Shown piece after piece: positions 8,702-17,655 of a stretch of 64,000 nucleotides of DNA; the first letter of the stretch is position 1; the number at the start of each line of letters is the position of its first letter. The DNA is from Bradyrhizobium sp. JYMT SZCCT0428 (GTDB lineage Bacteria; Pseudomonadota; Alphaproteobacteria; Rhizobiales; Xanthobacteraceae), in the NCBI RefSeq assembly GCF_018131075.1, contig NZ_JAFCLS010000039.1:18683-82682 (forward strand). Reading direction: 5' to 3'. The notes beneath the pieces were generated by a model. The model ran no database searches and was not told the origin of the DNA. It was given only the letters and a program-made list of their open reading frames with translations. The position numbers were made by a program, and so were the translations under genes.

Positions 8702-10633
8702 CTATTGGGCGAGCGCGCCGCGTTGCTCCCAGGGTCCCGGATTGAGCACCGCGCCGCTGACTTTGCCGGCGGCGTCTCTGACGAAGGCGATCCGCGTATG
8801 GTCACCGCTCTCGACCTGGAATTCATCCTTCGAGCGGACCGCGACCGGCGTCGTCTTGCCCTTGTCGAAATCAAGGATCGACCAGGCGCCGGTTGCTTCA
8901 ACCACAAGCCTGCCGTCGGCTGTGCGGACCTGGAGCTCGACACTGTGCGACGGCACCGCTTCCCGGGCAAAGGTGATGACGAGTGGATCGGCCTGGTTCT
9001 GTCTGATGATCCTGAGCTTGATCGGCGCGTTGAACGGACCCGAAATCCGTCGAAAGATCGCTTCCAGGCCGAGGCCCTTGATCGACCGGTCGTCGATTGC
9101 AGTGATGAGATCTTGGGCCATCACGCCGGCTCTCGCGGCCGGCCCTCCGTTGGTCGGCTTGAGCACCCTCAGGCCATCTGTCTCCGCGACAACGGACTCA
9201 AGACCGGTCCAACCGTTACTGTCGACGAGAAGCGCGGTCTGCCTGTCCAGTGAACTGACGGATCCGCCAAAATCGTAGCGTCCGGCAAATTCCGTAAGCT
9301 CGCGCGGGTTCAATTGCGTTGACGCGGCGGGCGTCGAAACTTCCGGAACCTTCAACGCCGCATAAGGCAGACGGCGGATTGCGTTGAAATAGAATCCGTT
9401 CGCACGGTGCTCCGGTCGCTGCATCATCATGACAAGGATCAGCTTCTGGGCCGGGTCGACCGAGAAGAACGTGCCCCAACTTCCCTGCCAGTTGTAGCTC
9501 CCGACCGCGCCCGGAATCCAACTGAAATCCGGATTGGTGCGAACCGCGAAGCCGAGCCCCCACCCCGTCCCAAACGCGGGACCGGCTTCGTGTCCCGCCA
9601 TGTGCATTTCTGATGGCAGCGAATTTGTCGTCATCAGCCGGACCGTTTCCGGTTTCAGGATGCGCGCACCGTCGAGCTCGCCGCCGTTGAGCAGCATCTG
9701 GCAGAAGCGCAGGAAGTCCGGCGCCGTCGAAACGATCCCGCCACCACCCGAAAAGAACGTTTGTGGCTTGGCGACGTCGCCAACCGTCAGCGGTGCGGGC
9801 TGCGCGCCCGGCACGGCGACGAGACGGGCGAGCTTGTCCTCCGGCACGTGGAAACCGGTATCGATCATCCGCAGTGGCGCGAACAGGCGGCTTTGCAGAA
9901 ATTTGTCGAAGGTCTGGCCCGAGACGACTTCAATGACGCGGCCGAGCACGTCGTAACCGACCGAATATTCCCAGACTTCGCCGGGCTGGTGCAGAAGCGG
10001 GAGCGTACCAAGACCAGTGATCAGGGAAGCTATGGTCTTGTCGCGCCGGAACGGCGCCCTGACGCCATAAAGCGCATGGATCGCCGCATTGCCAAATCCG
10101 GGATCGGCATAGTCGGGGCTTGCATAGACAAGGCCGGACGTGTTGCGCAGGAGATCGCGGATCGTCATCGCACGCCTGGCAGGCTCGAGCTCGATCAGTG
10201 TTGCATCCCCGGTCGCCGGATCCTTCTTGACGACCTGCATGTCCCTCAACTCCGGCAGATATTGTGCGACGGGGGCATCGAGTTCGAGCTTGCCGTCATC
10301 GACCAGGATCATGGTGGCGACGCTGGTGATCTGCTTGGTCATCGAGCCGATGCGGAAGATCGAATCCGGCCGCATCGGAATCTTCCTGTCCGGGTCCGCA
10401 AAGCCGGTCGGCTGCAAATAAGCGAGCTTTCCGCCCCGGGCGATCGCCACGACGAAACCGGAGGGGTCGCCCTTCTTGGTCTGCGCCTCGAACCAGGCGG
10501 TCATGCGCGCCAGGCGCCGCGCCGAAAAGCCTGTAATGTCGGGATCACCGACGGCCTGCAAATCGTCGGCAAGCGCCGTACCCACCAGACAGAGTGCGAG
10601 CGCGGCCACGCATGATGCCTGGATGATTTTCAT
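8702..10633 (-). CDS. Exported serine hydrolase (beta-lactamase/family VIII esterase-like) with C-terminal PDZ-like domain
   Basis: About 643 residues from ATG 10633 with a signal peptide ending TALADD. The catalytic SxxK motif is SMTK at residues 97-100; the second motif is YSVGYD near residue 220, with Val where class C beta-lactamases have Asn, resembling EstB-type esterases. The beta-lactamase fold runs to about residue 430. Residues about 495-580 look like a PDZ domain (GLESVVAETDGLRVLK, GGPAARAGVMAQDLITAIDD), followed by a further beta-rich tail. The substrate is unknown; esterase or peptidase activity in the periplasm is likely. An in-frame ATG at 10711 would place residues before the signal peptide and is rejected. 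The AraC regulator upstream on the same strand is a candidate controller. Confidence 0.8.
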   Translation of the reverse strand: MKIIQASCVAALALCLVGTALADDLQAVGDPDITGFSARRLARMTAWFEAQTKKGDPSGFVVAIARGGKLAYLQPTGFADPDRKIPMRPDSIFRIGSMTKQITSVATMILVDDGKLELDAPVAQYLPELRDMQVVKKDPATGDATLIELEPARRAMTIRDLLRNTSGLVYASPDYADPGFGNAAIHALYGVRAPFRRDKTIASLITGLGTLPLLHQPGEVWEYSVGYDVLGRVIEVVSGQTFDKFLQSRLFAPLRMIDTGFHVPEDKLARLVAVPGAQPAPLTVGDVAKPQTFFSGGGGIVSTAPDFLRFCQMLLNGGELDGARILKPETVRLMTTNSLPSEMHMAGHEAGPAFGTGWGLGFAVRTNPDFSWIPGAVGSYNWQGSWGTFFSVDPAQKLILVMMMQRPEHRANGFYFNAIRRLPYAALKVPEVSTPAASTQLNPRELTEFAGRYDFGGSVSSLDRQTALLVDSNGWTGLESVVAETDGLRVLKPTNGGPAARAGVMAQDLITAIDDRSIKGLGLEAIFRRISGPFNAPIKLRIIRQNQADPLVITFAREAVPSHSVELQVRTADGRLVVEATGAWSILDFDKGKTTPVAVRSKDEFQVESGDHTRIAFVRDAAGKVSGAVLNPGPWEQRGALAQ

Positions 10634-10745
10634 TGGGGAGCCTTTCAGACGATCCCAAACCGGGATTCCCATACTTCGCCCGGAGAGCCTGCCCGATCGT
10701 TTTGGTTCCATCTCGCCAAATCCTGAAATGCGGTTAGCCGATTCC

Positions 10746-11891
10746 TCAGTCCGGCTTGCCGATTGCTGAACTGGCGCCCGCTTTCAACGGGATCAATGCA
10801 TTCCTCGCCATGGCAAGCTGCCGGAATTCGGTTGGGGTCAGATCGGTGGCGGCCTTGAAGGCGCGGTTGAACGGCCCGATCGACTGGAAGCCGGTGTCCA
10901 TCGCGATCGTCAGGACCGGTACGTCCTTTTGTCCGGGGTCGGCCAGCGCCGCCTTGGCTTCCTCGATCCGGTAGCGGTTGAGAAAGGCATTGAAATTGCG
11001 GCGACCCAGGCCTTCGTTGATGAGCTGCCGCAGCCGGTATTCCGGCACATCAAGCTCGGCGGACAGCACGCCGATGGTCAGCCCCTCGCGCCGATAGGCG
11101 CGATCGACGATCATCAGGTGCTGCAGCCGGCGCAACAAGGCCGGCTCGATGACGGGAGGCTTGTCCTCCGCTTCCGATGCGACCGCGCTGATATCGCCGA
11201 GGATGTCTGTCGCCGGGAGAGGCCGGGGGCCTTCGGGCATTCCGACCGCCTGCAACAGACTCCAGCCATAGAGGCCCATCAGCACGCAGAGGCCGAAAGC
11301 CTTGGCGGCGCTCGCGATCGACGCCCCGGAAGGCGATAGCGGCGGAAAAAAGTTCAGCAATGTCACAATGGCGGTGTAGACCGACGCTCCGATCAGAATG
11401 ACCAGCCGCTGCCGCCGTCGTCCCTCCACCATGTCCGCTCGCCATGTCACGAGCACCTGCACCACGGCCAAGAGAGTCAGGCCAAGAGATGCGATCTGCA
11501 CCGCACGGTCGAGCACCTGTCCGGGCATCGGCCAATCGATGGCCCCGCCGGCGATGAGCACTTCGGTGCCGGCCAACACGACCCACAGGGCGCCATGCCA
11601 GCGCTGCAGCACGAAGTCGTCATCGAAGGCCGCACGCGCCCAAAGCCAGAACAGGACCCCGCCGCCGGCCGCCAATGCCAGCAGAATCAGACCCCACCAT
11701 TGCCAGGGCCGCGGAAAATTCGGCGCCGAACAGATTGCGGAAGCGGCTGCGCTGATCGCGACCGCCGCGCCGAGGCGTGCGACCGTGCTGTCACGGAGAT
11801 CCCGCAGCCCCACAGCCGCGATCAGCAACGCTAACCCTGCCGCCGCGCCACGAAGACCGAGGTCGATCGACAAGAGACCGCTGCTGCCCAC
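10746..11891 (-). CDS. Membrane-embedded AraC-type transcriptional regulator
   Basis: A 381-residue protein with about seven hydrophobic segments in the first 230 residues and a C-terminal AraC helix-turn-helix pair (about 265-365). The first helix-turn-helix includes LTIGVLSAELDVPEYRLRQL and the second IAMDTGFQSIGPFNRAFK, with the family ending TPTEFRQ. The start is a GTG at 11891 with GGAGCG 9 bases upstream. Such 7TM-AraC fusions sense a ligand at the membrane and act directly on DNA. It is 112 bp upstream of the serine hydrolase on the same strand, so it may regulate it (inference). Confidence 0.82.
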   Translation of the reverse strand: MGSSGLLSIDLGLRGAAAGLALLIAAVGLRDLRDSTVARLGAAVAISAAASAICSAPNFPRPWQWWGLILLALAAGGGVLFWLWARAAFDDDFVLQRWHGALWVVLAGTEVLIAGGAIDWPMPGQVLDRAVQIASLGLTLLAVVQVLVTWRADMVEGRRRQRLVILIGASVYTAIVTLLNFFPPLSPSGASIASAAKAFGLCVLMGLYGWSLLQAVGMPEGPRPLPATDILGDISAVASEAEDKPPVIEPALLRRLQHLMIVDRAYRREGLTIGVLSAELDVPEYRLRQLINEGLGRRNFNAFLNRYRIEEAKAALADPGQKDVPVLTIAMDTGFQSIGPFNRAFKAATDLTPTEFRQLAMARNALIPLKAGASSAIGKPD

Positions 11892-12159
11892 GACCGAAAA
11901 CGCTCCGGATGATTTTCTCGATGCAACGCCTTATGCGTCTCGCCCGCTACTCAAGCTGCGCTGACGGAACATTTGCACATCATCGTTCAATCCGCCAAGC
12001 GGGCGCCAAACGCAGAATCGTGATCGAACATGAGTCTCGAACGGCCACCATCTCATTTCCAGCATCCAGCCAAATTGTGACGTGGTCCCTTGCCAGCTGT
12101 CTTGCAGGCTCTAAGCTTTGGTCCGATTGCGACCGCCGGCATGGCGGCACGGGGGGCCG

Positions 12160-13011
12160 ATGAACCAGGACGAGTTGCTCGCCCTGATCGACCAGATCTA
12201 TGGCGCGGCGGCGGATATCGACCGCTGGCCCGTGGTGCTGCAGACCATCGCCGATGCGTTTGGCGCCGGCGATGCCTCGCTGAGTGCGGTCTCGCAGCGG
12301 GACGTCCCGTGGCTGGTGGCGCCCCGCACCGACCCGGCGTTCCTGCAAAGCTATGGCGCGTACTACCACCCGCTCAATCTGTTCTGGCAGCGGGCGGCGA
12401 GCCTGCCGGTCGGGACGGTCGTGACCGACCGCATGGTGCTGCCCAAGGAGACGCTGCATTCCAGCCCGTTCTTCAACGAATGGTCGCGGCCGCAAGGGTA
12501 TCTCTCGGTGATGGGAGCAACGCTGCTGGCCGACGACGACTGGCGCGTCGAGTTCGTCGTTCCCGGCAAACACGAGTTCGGGCCGGAGCACCTGAAGCTT
12601 TATGAGGCGATTGCGCCGCATTTGAAACGGGCGGTGCAGCTCAACCATCGCCTGCAAACCCTTGCGCTCGATCGCCATTATTCCTTCGCCGCGCTCGACA
12701 GCATCGGTCAGGGCGTGCTCGTCGTCGATTTCAGGGCGCGCGTCCTGTTTGCCAACCGGGCCTGCGACAGCGCGTTCGCCGATGGCCTGCGGCTCGACGA
12801 CGGCGTGCTTTGCGGCGCCTCTGCGGCAGAGACGGCCCGTTTACATCTGGCGATTGCGGCCAGCGCGCAGGCGGACGAAAGCGACATGCGCGACTCGGTT
12901 GGCATCTCGCGCGGTGCGTTCAAGAGTGCGCTTTCGCTGCTCGCGCGTCAGGCCGAGCTCATGCGCCTGATGTTGACAAGGGAGCATTGGGCCCGGCCCG
13001 GCAGGAACTAA
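12160..13011 (+). CDS. LuxR-type regulator with an apparent internal deletion of the DNA-binding domain
   Basis: A 283-residue protein starting MNQDELLALIDQIYGAA at ATG 12160 after GGGGGG. The N-terminal two-thirds match a family of Bradyrhizobium LuxR-type regulators that carry a PAS-like sensor (residues about 1-220, for example FFNEWSRPQGYLSVMGATL and VLFANRACDSAF). The expected linker and first helices of the LuxR helix-turn-helix are missing: the text passes from QADESDMRDS directly into VGISRGAFKSALSLLARQAE, which looks like the recognition helix fused to the last helix. The frame stays open, so this is an in-frame or compensated deletion. DNA binding is probably lost. It ends overlapping the convergent regulator by 4 bp. 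Confidence 0.65.
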   Translation: MNQDELLALIDQIYGAAADIDRWPVVLQTIADAFGAGDASLSAVSQRDVPWLVAPRTDPAFLQSYGAYYHPLNLFWQRAASLPVGTVVTDRMVLPKETLHSSPFFNEWSRPQGYLSVMGATLLADDDWRVEFVVPGKHEFGPEHLKLYEAIAPHLKRAVQLNHRLQTLALDRHYSFAALDSIGQGVLVVDFRARVLFANRACDSAFADGLRLDDGVLCGASAAETARLHLAIAASAQADESDMRDSVGISRGAFKSALSLLARQAELMRLMLTREHWARPGRN

Positions 13012-13901
13012 TTCACCAGCAGAACGTCGCCGACGCGGTCGATGTCGTAGCCGGCTAGTTCTGTCGCATGCTCGCGGAACGCCGCCGATCGCAGGAAGCC
13101 GAACAGGCGCTGCGGCCCGGGCAGGAAGTAATCGCGCTGCCGCAGCACCAGATCGAAATTTTCCCACGTCAGTGGCAGGAATTCGAGCGCGGCGGCGAGC
13201 GCGACCGACCGTGTCGCGATCCCGCAATCGGCGCGGCCGGAACGCACCGCCTGCGCGATGTCGGTTCCGGTCGGGCAAGCCGGCTTCAACAAAGTGAGAT
13301 CATGCGCTGCGAGGCCGGCGCGGGCCAGCAGCGCGAACAGCAGCAGTTGCGCGCCGGCGCCAAGCGGCCGCTGCGCCATGCGCGCGCCGGTCCGCGCGAC
13401 CGAGGCGATATCGCTCAGCCCGAGTGGATTGCCCGGCGCGACCAGGATGCCTTGCTCGCGGCGCGCAAACGAGATCACGACGGCATCGTGCAACCCCGGT
13501 GCGCCAGCAACGGTTGCGATATTGACCTGCGCGTCATCTCCATCACCTCCTTGGGCGTGCAAATGGATCGCCGTGGCCATTACCTCGCCGCGCGTCAGCC
13601 GCCGCAATCCCTCTTCGCTTCCTTCCGGCAGGCTCGCCAGGCCGCAGCCGCTCTCGCGCAGCGCCCATTCCAGCAGGGGATCATGACTGCCGCCGACGAT
13701 CGGGGGCGCAGCGACATGGGTCAGCGCCGCCGGCGCGATCAGGCCGGCCGTCACCCAGCGGTCAAGCGCCGAGCGCGGAAACAGCCACCGTCCCGTCACC
13801 TTGGTGCACGGCACCGCGCCTTGCGCGACCAGCTCATAGAGCTTGCGCTCGGACAGACGCAGGTAGGTCGCGGCCTCGTCGGTGGTGAGCAGATCGGCCA
13901 T
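13008..13901 (-). CDS. Helix-turn-helix regulator with a periplasmic-binding-protein-like sensor domain, likely tungstate/molybdate responsive
   Basis: A 297-residue one-component regulator. Residues 1-55 are an excisionase/MerR-like helix-turn-helix (MADLLTTDEAATYLRLSERK) and the rest is a PBP-like domain of the type found in molybdate/tungstate-linked regulators (GGSHDPLLEWALRESG near residue 73; GTDIAQAVRSGRADCGIATR near residue 215). It is divergent from tupBCA, with about 95 bp between starts, so it most likely represses or activates that operon in response to the oxyanion (inference from position and domain type; not a ModE). ATG 13901 is preferred over an in-frame TTG at 13910. Confidence 0.8.
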   Translation of the reverse strand: MADLLTTDEAATYLRLSERKLYELVAQGAVPCTKVTGRWLFPRSALDRWVTAGLIAPAALTHVAAPPIVGGSHDPLLEWALRESGCGLASLPEGSEEGLRRLTRGEVMATAIHLHAQGGDGDDAQVNIATVAGAPGLHDAVVISFARREQGILVAPGNPLGLSDIASVARTGARMAQRPLGAGAQLLLFALLARAGLAAHDLTLLKPACPTGTDIAQAVRSGRADCGIATRSVALAAALEFLPLTWENFDLVLRQRDYFLPGPQRLFGFLRSAAFREHATELAGYDIDRVGDVLLVN

Positions 13902-13996
13902 GGCAAACAAGCACAGACATGCATGAATATGAATATGTTACGATGTTTGACCATAACCGCGGCTTCTGCACAAGATGCGCAAAGGAATGGATTTCG
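13902..13996. promoter_or_regulatory. Divergent regulatory region of the tungstate locus
   Basis: The gap between the PBP-domain regulator and tupB is AT-rich compared with its surroundings. It contains the palindrome CATGCATG (13918-13925), a direct repeat GAATAT (13925-13936) and GTTACG just after it. A regulator site is likely here by position, but I cannot define its boundaries. Confidence 0.35.
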
Positions 13997-14689
13997 ATGC
14001 CGGGCGATGTTTCTGCACTTCAGCTGGTGCTGACTGGTGACCCAGCGCTGCTGGCCATCGTGCGGCTGTCGCTGATCGTCAGCCTTTCCGCCGTCGTCCT
14101 TGCCGCGCTGATCGGGATCCCGTTCGGCGCCGCGCTGGCACTGATCCAGTTTCCCGGCCGTCAGGCCGTCATCGTCGTGCTCAACGCACTGATGGGCCTG
14201 CCGCCGGTGGTGGTCGGGCTGGCGGTTTTCCTGGCGCTGTCGCGTGCGGGTCCGCTCGGTTCATGGGGCCTGCTGTTCACGCCGAAGGCGATGATCATCG
14301 CGCAAACGGTGCTGGTGGCCCCGATCATCGCGGCCCTCACGCGCCAGACCATCGAAGATCTGTGGCTCGAATACCGCGACGAACTCAACGCGATGAATGT
14401 CGGCCCGGTCGGCCGGGTGGCGACGCTGATCTGGGATGCGCGCTTCAGCCTCGTCACCGCATTGCTTGCCGGCTTTGGCCGGGCAGCGGCCGAGGTCGGC
14501 GCCATCATCATTGTCGGCGGCAATATCGACGGCTTCACCCGCACCATGACGACCGCGATCGCACTGGAAACGTCCAAGGGCGACCTGCCGCTGGCCGTCG
14601 GACTCGGCATGGTGCTGATCGCGATCGTGATCGCGGTCAACGCGCTCGCCTGGACCGCCCGCCGCGCAGGCGAGCGAATGGCGGGGTGA
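13997..14689 (+). CDS. tupB: Tungstate ABC transporter permease
   Basis: A 230-residue inner-membrane permease with about five helices and the permease loop near EYRDELNAMNVGPVGRVATL (about 128-147). The start ATG at 13997 is preceded by AAAGGAA; upstream in-frame ATG at 13919 would add a charged, non-membrane leader inside the promoter region. It belongs to the TupB group, as judged by its partners TupA (TTSTQDSG signature) and TupC. Together they import tungstate, usually for tungsten or molybdenum cofactor enzymes. Its stop is two bases from the tupC start, so translation is likely coupled. Confidence 0.87.
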   Translation: MPGDVSALQLVLTGDPALLAIVRLSLIVSLSAVVLAALIGIPFGAALALIQFPGRQAVIVVLNALMGLPPVVVGLAVFLALSRAGPLGSWGLLFTPKAMIIAQTVLVAPIIAALTRQTIEDLWLEYRDELNAMNVGPVGRVATLIWDARFSLVTALLAGFGRAAAEVGAIIIVGGNIDGFTRTMTTAIALETSKGDLPLAVGLGMVLIAIVIAVNALAWTARRAGERMAG

Positions 14690-14691
14690 CC

Positions 14692-15414
14692 ATGCGCGCG
14701 CCAGTTTCCGATCTGCCGATCAGGTTCGAGAACGTCACCGTCGCCGCCGGCGCGGTAACGATCCTCGACGGCATCAGCCTCACGCTGAACCCGGGAACGC
14801 CGACCATCCTGATCGGGCCAAACGGTTCGGGAAAAAGCACGTTCTTGCGCACGGCGATGGGACTGGTGAGGCCATCACAGGGGCGCGTGACGTGGGGAGG
14901 ACGGGAGGATGTCCCGCCGACGCGGCGCGCCATCGTGTTGCAACGCCCGGCGATGCTGCGGCGGAGCGCAGGCGGCAATATCCGCTACGCCTTGCGCGCA
15001 TCGGGCGTCGGACGGACGGAACAGCAAAGCCGGATCGATGAGCTGCTGGCACTGGTCGGTCTCGGGCAACTGGCGGATCGTCCCGCGCGCCGGCTGTCGG
15101 GCGGCGAGCAGCAGCGGCTTGCGCTGGCGCGCGCGCTCGCCCGCGACCCCGCCATCCTTTTTCTGGACGAGCCGACCGCGAGCCTCGATCCCGCTGCCAC
15201 CAAGGCGATCGAGGACGTCGTCCATGCGGTGAGCCAGCGCGGCATCAAAATCGTCATGGCGACCCATGACCTCGGCGAAGCCCGGCGGCTGGCGGGCGAC
15301 ATCGTCATGCTTCACCGCGGCCGCGTGATCGAAACCGGTCCGGCGGCAGCATTCTTCAACACACCACAAACCGGCGAAGCGAAAACGTTCATCGCCGGCG
15401 AACTGCTCGTTTGA
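14692..15414 (+). CDS. tupC: Tungstate ABC transporter ATP-binding protein
   Basis: A 240-residue ABC ATPase beginning MRAPVSDLPIRFENV. Walker A is GPNGSGKST (residues 42-50), the ABC signature is LSGGEQQR (about 140-147), Walker B is AILFLDEPT, and the switch histidine is in MATHDLGE. It energises TupB on the cytosolic face. ATG 14692 lies 2 bases after the tupB stop, so the much longer open frame upstream (which runs inside tupB) is not used. The gene is followed after 22 bp by tupA. Confidence 0.9.
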   Translation: MRAPVSDLPIRFENVTVAAGAVTILDGISLTLNPGTPTILIGPNGSGKSTFLRTAMGLVRPSQGRVTWGGREDVPPTRRAIVLQRPAMLRRSAGGNIRYALRASGVGRTEQQSRIDELLALVGLGQLADRPARRLSGGEQQRLALARALARDPAILFLDEPTASLDPAATKAIEDVVHAVSQRGIKIVMATHDLGEARRLAGDIVMLHRGRVIETGPAAAFFNTPQTGEAKTFIAGELLV

Positions 15415-15436
15415 CTGATCTTTTGGAGGACATGAA

Positions 15437-16264
15437 ATGTTTACTCGCCGCTTGCTGATGGCGATCGCCGCCAGCGTCGTTTTCGCTGGCTCCGCTTTCG
15501 CGCAGGACAAATCGATCCTGGTGGCGTCGACCACCTCGACGCAGGATTCCGGCCTGTTCGGCCATCTGCTGCCGATGTTCAAGGCCAAGACCGGAATCGA
15601 CGTGAAGGTCGTTGCGCAGGGCACCGGCCAGGCGATCGATACCGGCCGCCGCGGCGACGCCGACGTGCTGTTCGTCCACGCCAAGGCGGCGGAAGAAAAA
15701 TTCCTCAGCGAAGGCTTTGGCGTCAAGCGTTACCCTGTCATGTACAACGACTTCGTCCTGGTCGGCCCGAAAAGCGATCCTGCTGGCATCAAAGGATCAA
15801 AGGACATCGTCGCCGCGTTCAAGACGCTCAAGGACAAAGGCATCGACTTCATTTCGCGCGGCGACAAGTCCGGCACGCACCAGGCCGAGCTCAATCTCTG
15901 GAAGGTCGCCGGCATCGACATCGCGACGGACAAGGGCCCCTGGTACAAGGAGATCGGCCAGGGCATGGGTGCCGCGCTCAACACTGCGGCGGCGTCAAAC
16001 GCCTATGTGCTGACCGATCGCGCCACCTGGCTTTCGTTCAAGAACAAGGGCGAACTCGTCATCGAGGTCGAAGGCGACAAGCGGCTGTTCAACCAGTATG
16101 GCGTCATGCTGGTGAATCCGGCGAAGCATCCGAACGTCAAGCAGGATTTCGGCCAGCAATTCATCGACTGGCTGGTCTCAACCGAGGGCCAGAAGGCGAT
16201 CGCCGATTTCAAGATCAACGGCGAGCAGCTGTTCTATCCCAATGCCAGCGATCCGGGCGCCTGA
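15437..16264 (+). CDS. tupA: Tungstate-binding periplasmic protein
   Basis: A 275-residue binding protein. GGAGGA is 6-11 bases before ATG 15437. A 22-residue signal peptide (ending GSAFAQ) precedes the mature protein, which opens with the TupA signature STTSTQDSGL at residues 31-40, the oxyanion-binding loop that separates TupA from ModA and WtpA. Later segments GDADVLFVHAK, SRGDKSGTH and GMGAALNTAAASN are typical of the family. It delivers tungstate to TupBC. The stop codon overlaps the modA start (ATGA at 16262-16267), suggesting coupled translation. Confidence 0.92.
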   Translation: MFTRRLLMAIAASVVFAGSAFAQDKSILVASTTSTQDSGLFGHLLPMFKAKTGIDVKVVAQGTGQAIDTGRRGDADVLFVHAKAAEEKFLSEGFGVKRYPVMYNDFVLVGPKSDPAGIKGSKDIVAAFKTLKDKGIDFISRGDKSGTHQAELNLWKVAGIDIATDKGPWYKEIGQGMGAALNTAAASNAYVLTDRATWLSFKNKGELVIEVEGDKRLFNQYGVMLVNPAKHPNVKQDFGQQFIDWLVSTEGQKAIADFKINGEQLFYPNASDPGA

Positions 16265-17070
16265 TGCGCATTCGCCTTTTTGCAAGCCTTGCGGTTCTCG
16301 CGTTGATGTCAGCACCAGCCATTGCGGAAGATCAGGTGCTGCTTCATGCCGCCGGCAGCCTGCGCGGCGCGCTAAGCGACGTTGCGGCAAGTTTCGAGGC
16401 CGCAACCGGGACCAGGGTAAAGTCAAAGTTCGGCGCATCGGGTTTATTGAAGGACGAGATCGCCGGCGGCGCCAAGGCCGAAGTGTTCGCCTCCGCCAAC
16501 ATGGAGCACCCGCGGGCATTGGCGCTCGCCAAACGCAGCGGCCCGGCGGTGCTGTTCGCGCGTAACAAGCTGTGCGCGCTGGTGAGGCCGGGACTCGCAA
16601 TCGAGCCCGCGACGCTGCTCGACCGGATGCTCGACGCTGGGATCAAGCTCGGCACCTCGACGCCGCGCGCCGACCCGTCAGGCGACTATGCCTGGGAAGT
16701 GTTTCGCAAGGCCGACAAGATCAAACCCGGCGCCTACGCCCTGCTCGACAAGAAAGCGCTGCAGCTCACCGGTGGGCCGACCAGCCCCCCGGCACCTCCA
16801 GACCGCTCGATCTATGGCAATTTGCTCGCACAGGGCGCCGCCGACATCTTCCTGACCTATTGCACCGGCGCGCTGGCGGCGCAAAAGGAAAATCCGGCGC
16901 AGCAGATCGTCGGCCTTCCCGACACGCTGGCGGTCGGCGCCGACTACGGACTGACCGTGATTAACGACGCGTCGGCGCCCGCCTACAAATTCGCGCTGTT
17001 CATTCTTTCGACCGAGGGCCAGCAGCTGCTCGCCAAGCACGGTTTTGCCGCGCCGGGCGCAGCGCCATAG
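16264..17070 (+). CDS. modA: Molybdate ABC transporter substrate-binding protein (ModA-like)
   Basis: A 268-residue exported binding protein, signal peptide ending APAIAED. The mature region starts LLHAAGSLRGALSDVA, the ModA AAGSL oxyanion loop, with GASGLLKDEI and GAKAEVFASAN following. It has no ModB or ModC partner nearby and overlaps tupA by the ATGA junction, so it may feed the TupBC permease or an unlinked ModBC. Molybdate versus other anion specificity is not proven by sequence. A small secreted gene follows 15 bp later. Confidence 0.85.
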   Translation: MRIRLFASLAVLALMSAPAIAEDQVLLHAAGSLRGALSDVAASFEAATGTRVKSKFGASGLLKDEIAGGAKAEVFASANMEHPRALALAKRSGPAVLFARNKLCALVRPGLAIEPATLLDRMLDAGIKLGTSTPRADPSGDYAWEVFRKADKIKPGAYALLDKKALQLTGGPTSPPAPPDRSIYGNLLAQGAADIFLTYCTGALAAQKENPAQQIVGLPDTLAVGADYGLTVINDASAPAYKFALFILSTEGQQLLAKHGFAAPGAAP

Positions 17071-17084
17071 GGGATGGATTGAAG

Positions 17085-17591
17085 ATGCGCCGCATCGACC
17101 TGCTCGGCATCACGCTCCTTGCGATGCTCACACAAGCGAGCGCGGCCGACGACGGCTGCGATAAATTCGCGTGGTCGCTGGCGCGTGAACGCGCATGGTT
17201 TGCGGCATCCGACAAAACGAGCGTCGCGTCCGGCGCAACGCTCGCAGCATTTCCGAAGGCCGCCATTGCGATTAGGCTGCAGCCGGGTGGTCAGGCGGCA
17301 TTCGAAATGCCGCCGGAGCGAAAGCCGCGGATCGAACGATGGTTTGGCGGCTCCGTTCGATTTCCGGCGACCGAGCGGCCAGGCATCTATCAGGTGACCC
17401 TCTCGGAGGACGCGTGGATCGATATCGTCCAGGACGGACGCTATGCACGCTCCGTCGGCAGCACCGGGCGAAGCGATTGCCCGAGATTGCGGAAGAGCCT
17501 GCGCCTGGAGCTTGGTGCCACCCCGTTCACGCTGCAGGTCAGCGGCGTCCCGTCGGATGCGATCATCATCGCAATCAGCCCGAGCGAATAG
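17085..17591 (+). CDS. Small secreted protein of unknown function downstream of modA
   Basis: A 168-residue protein with a signal peptide (MRRIDLLGITLLAMLTQASA) and a mature domain rich in predicted beta strands: ERKPRIERWFGGSVRF, GIYQVTLSEDAWIDIVQ, LGATPFTLQVSGVPSD. The alternation of strands recalls a PPC-type beta-sandwich but no residue proves it. Two cysteines (about 25 and 130) could form a disulphide. It follows modA by 14 bp and is probably co-transcribed, suggesting a periplasmic accessory to oxyanion uptake or to a molybdoenzyme (inference). Confidence 0.6.
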   Translation: MRRIDLLGITLLAMLTQASAADDGCDKFAWSLARERAWFAASDKTSVASGATLAAFPKAAIAIRLQPGGQAAFEMPPERKPRIERWFGGSVRFPATERPGIYQVTLSEDAWIDIVQDGRYARSVGSTGRSDCPRLRKSLRLELGATPFTLQVSGVPSDAIIIAISPSE

Positions 17592-17655
17592 TTTTCTGCG
17601 CGGCGATATCGAGGCCTGGACGAAACGCCTGCCGCACAACCGGTTTTTTTCCCGA

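Noticed and set aside
17630..17655. AACCGGTTTTTTT as a terminator after the small secreted gene
   Set aside because: The T run is good but no convincing stem of useful length precedes it.
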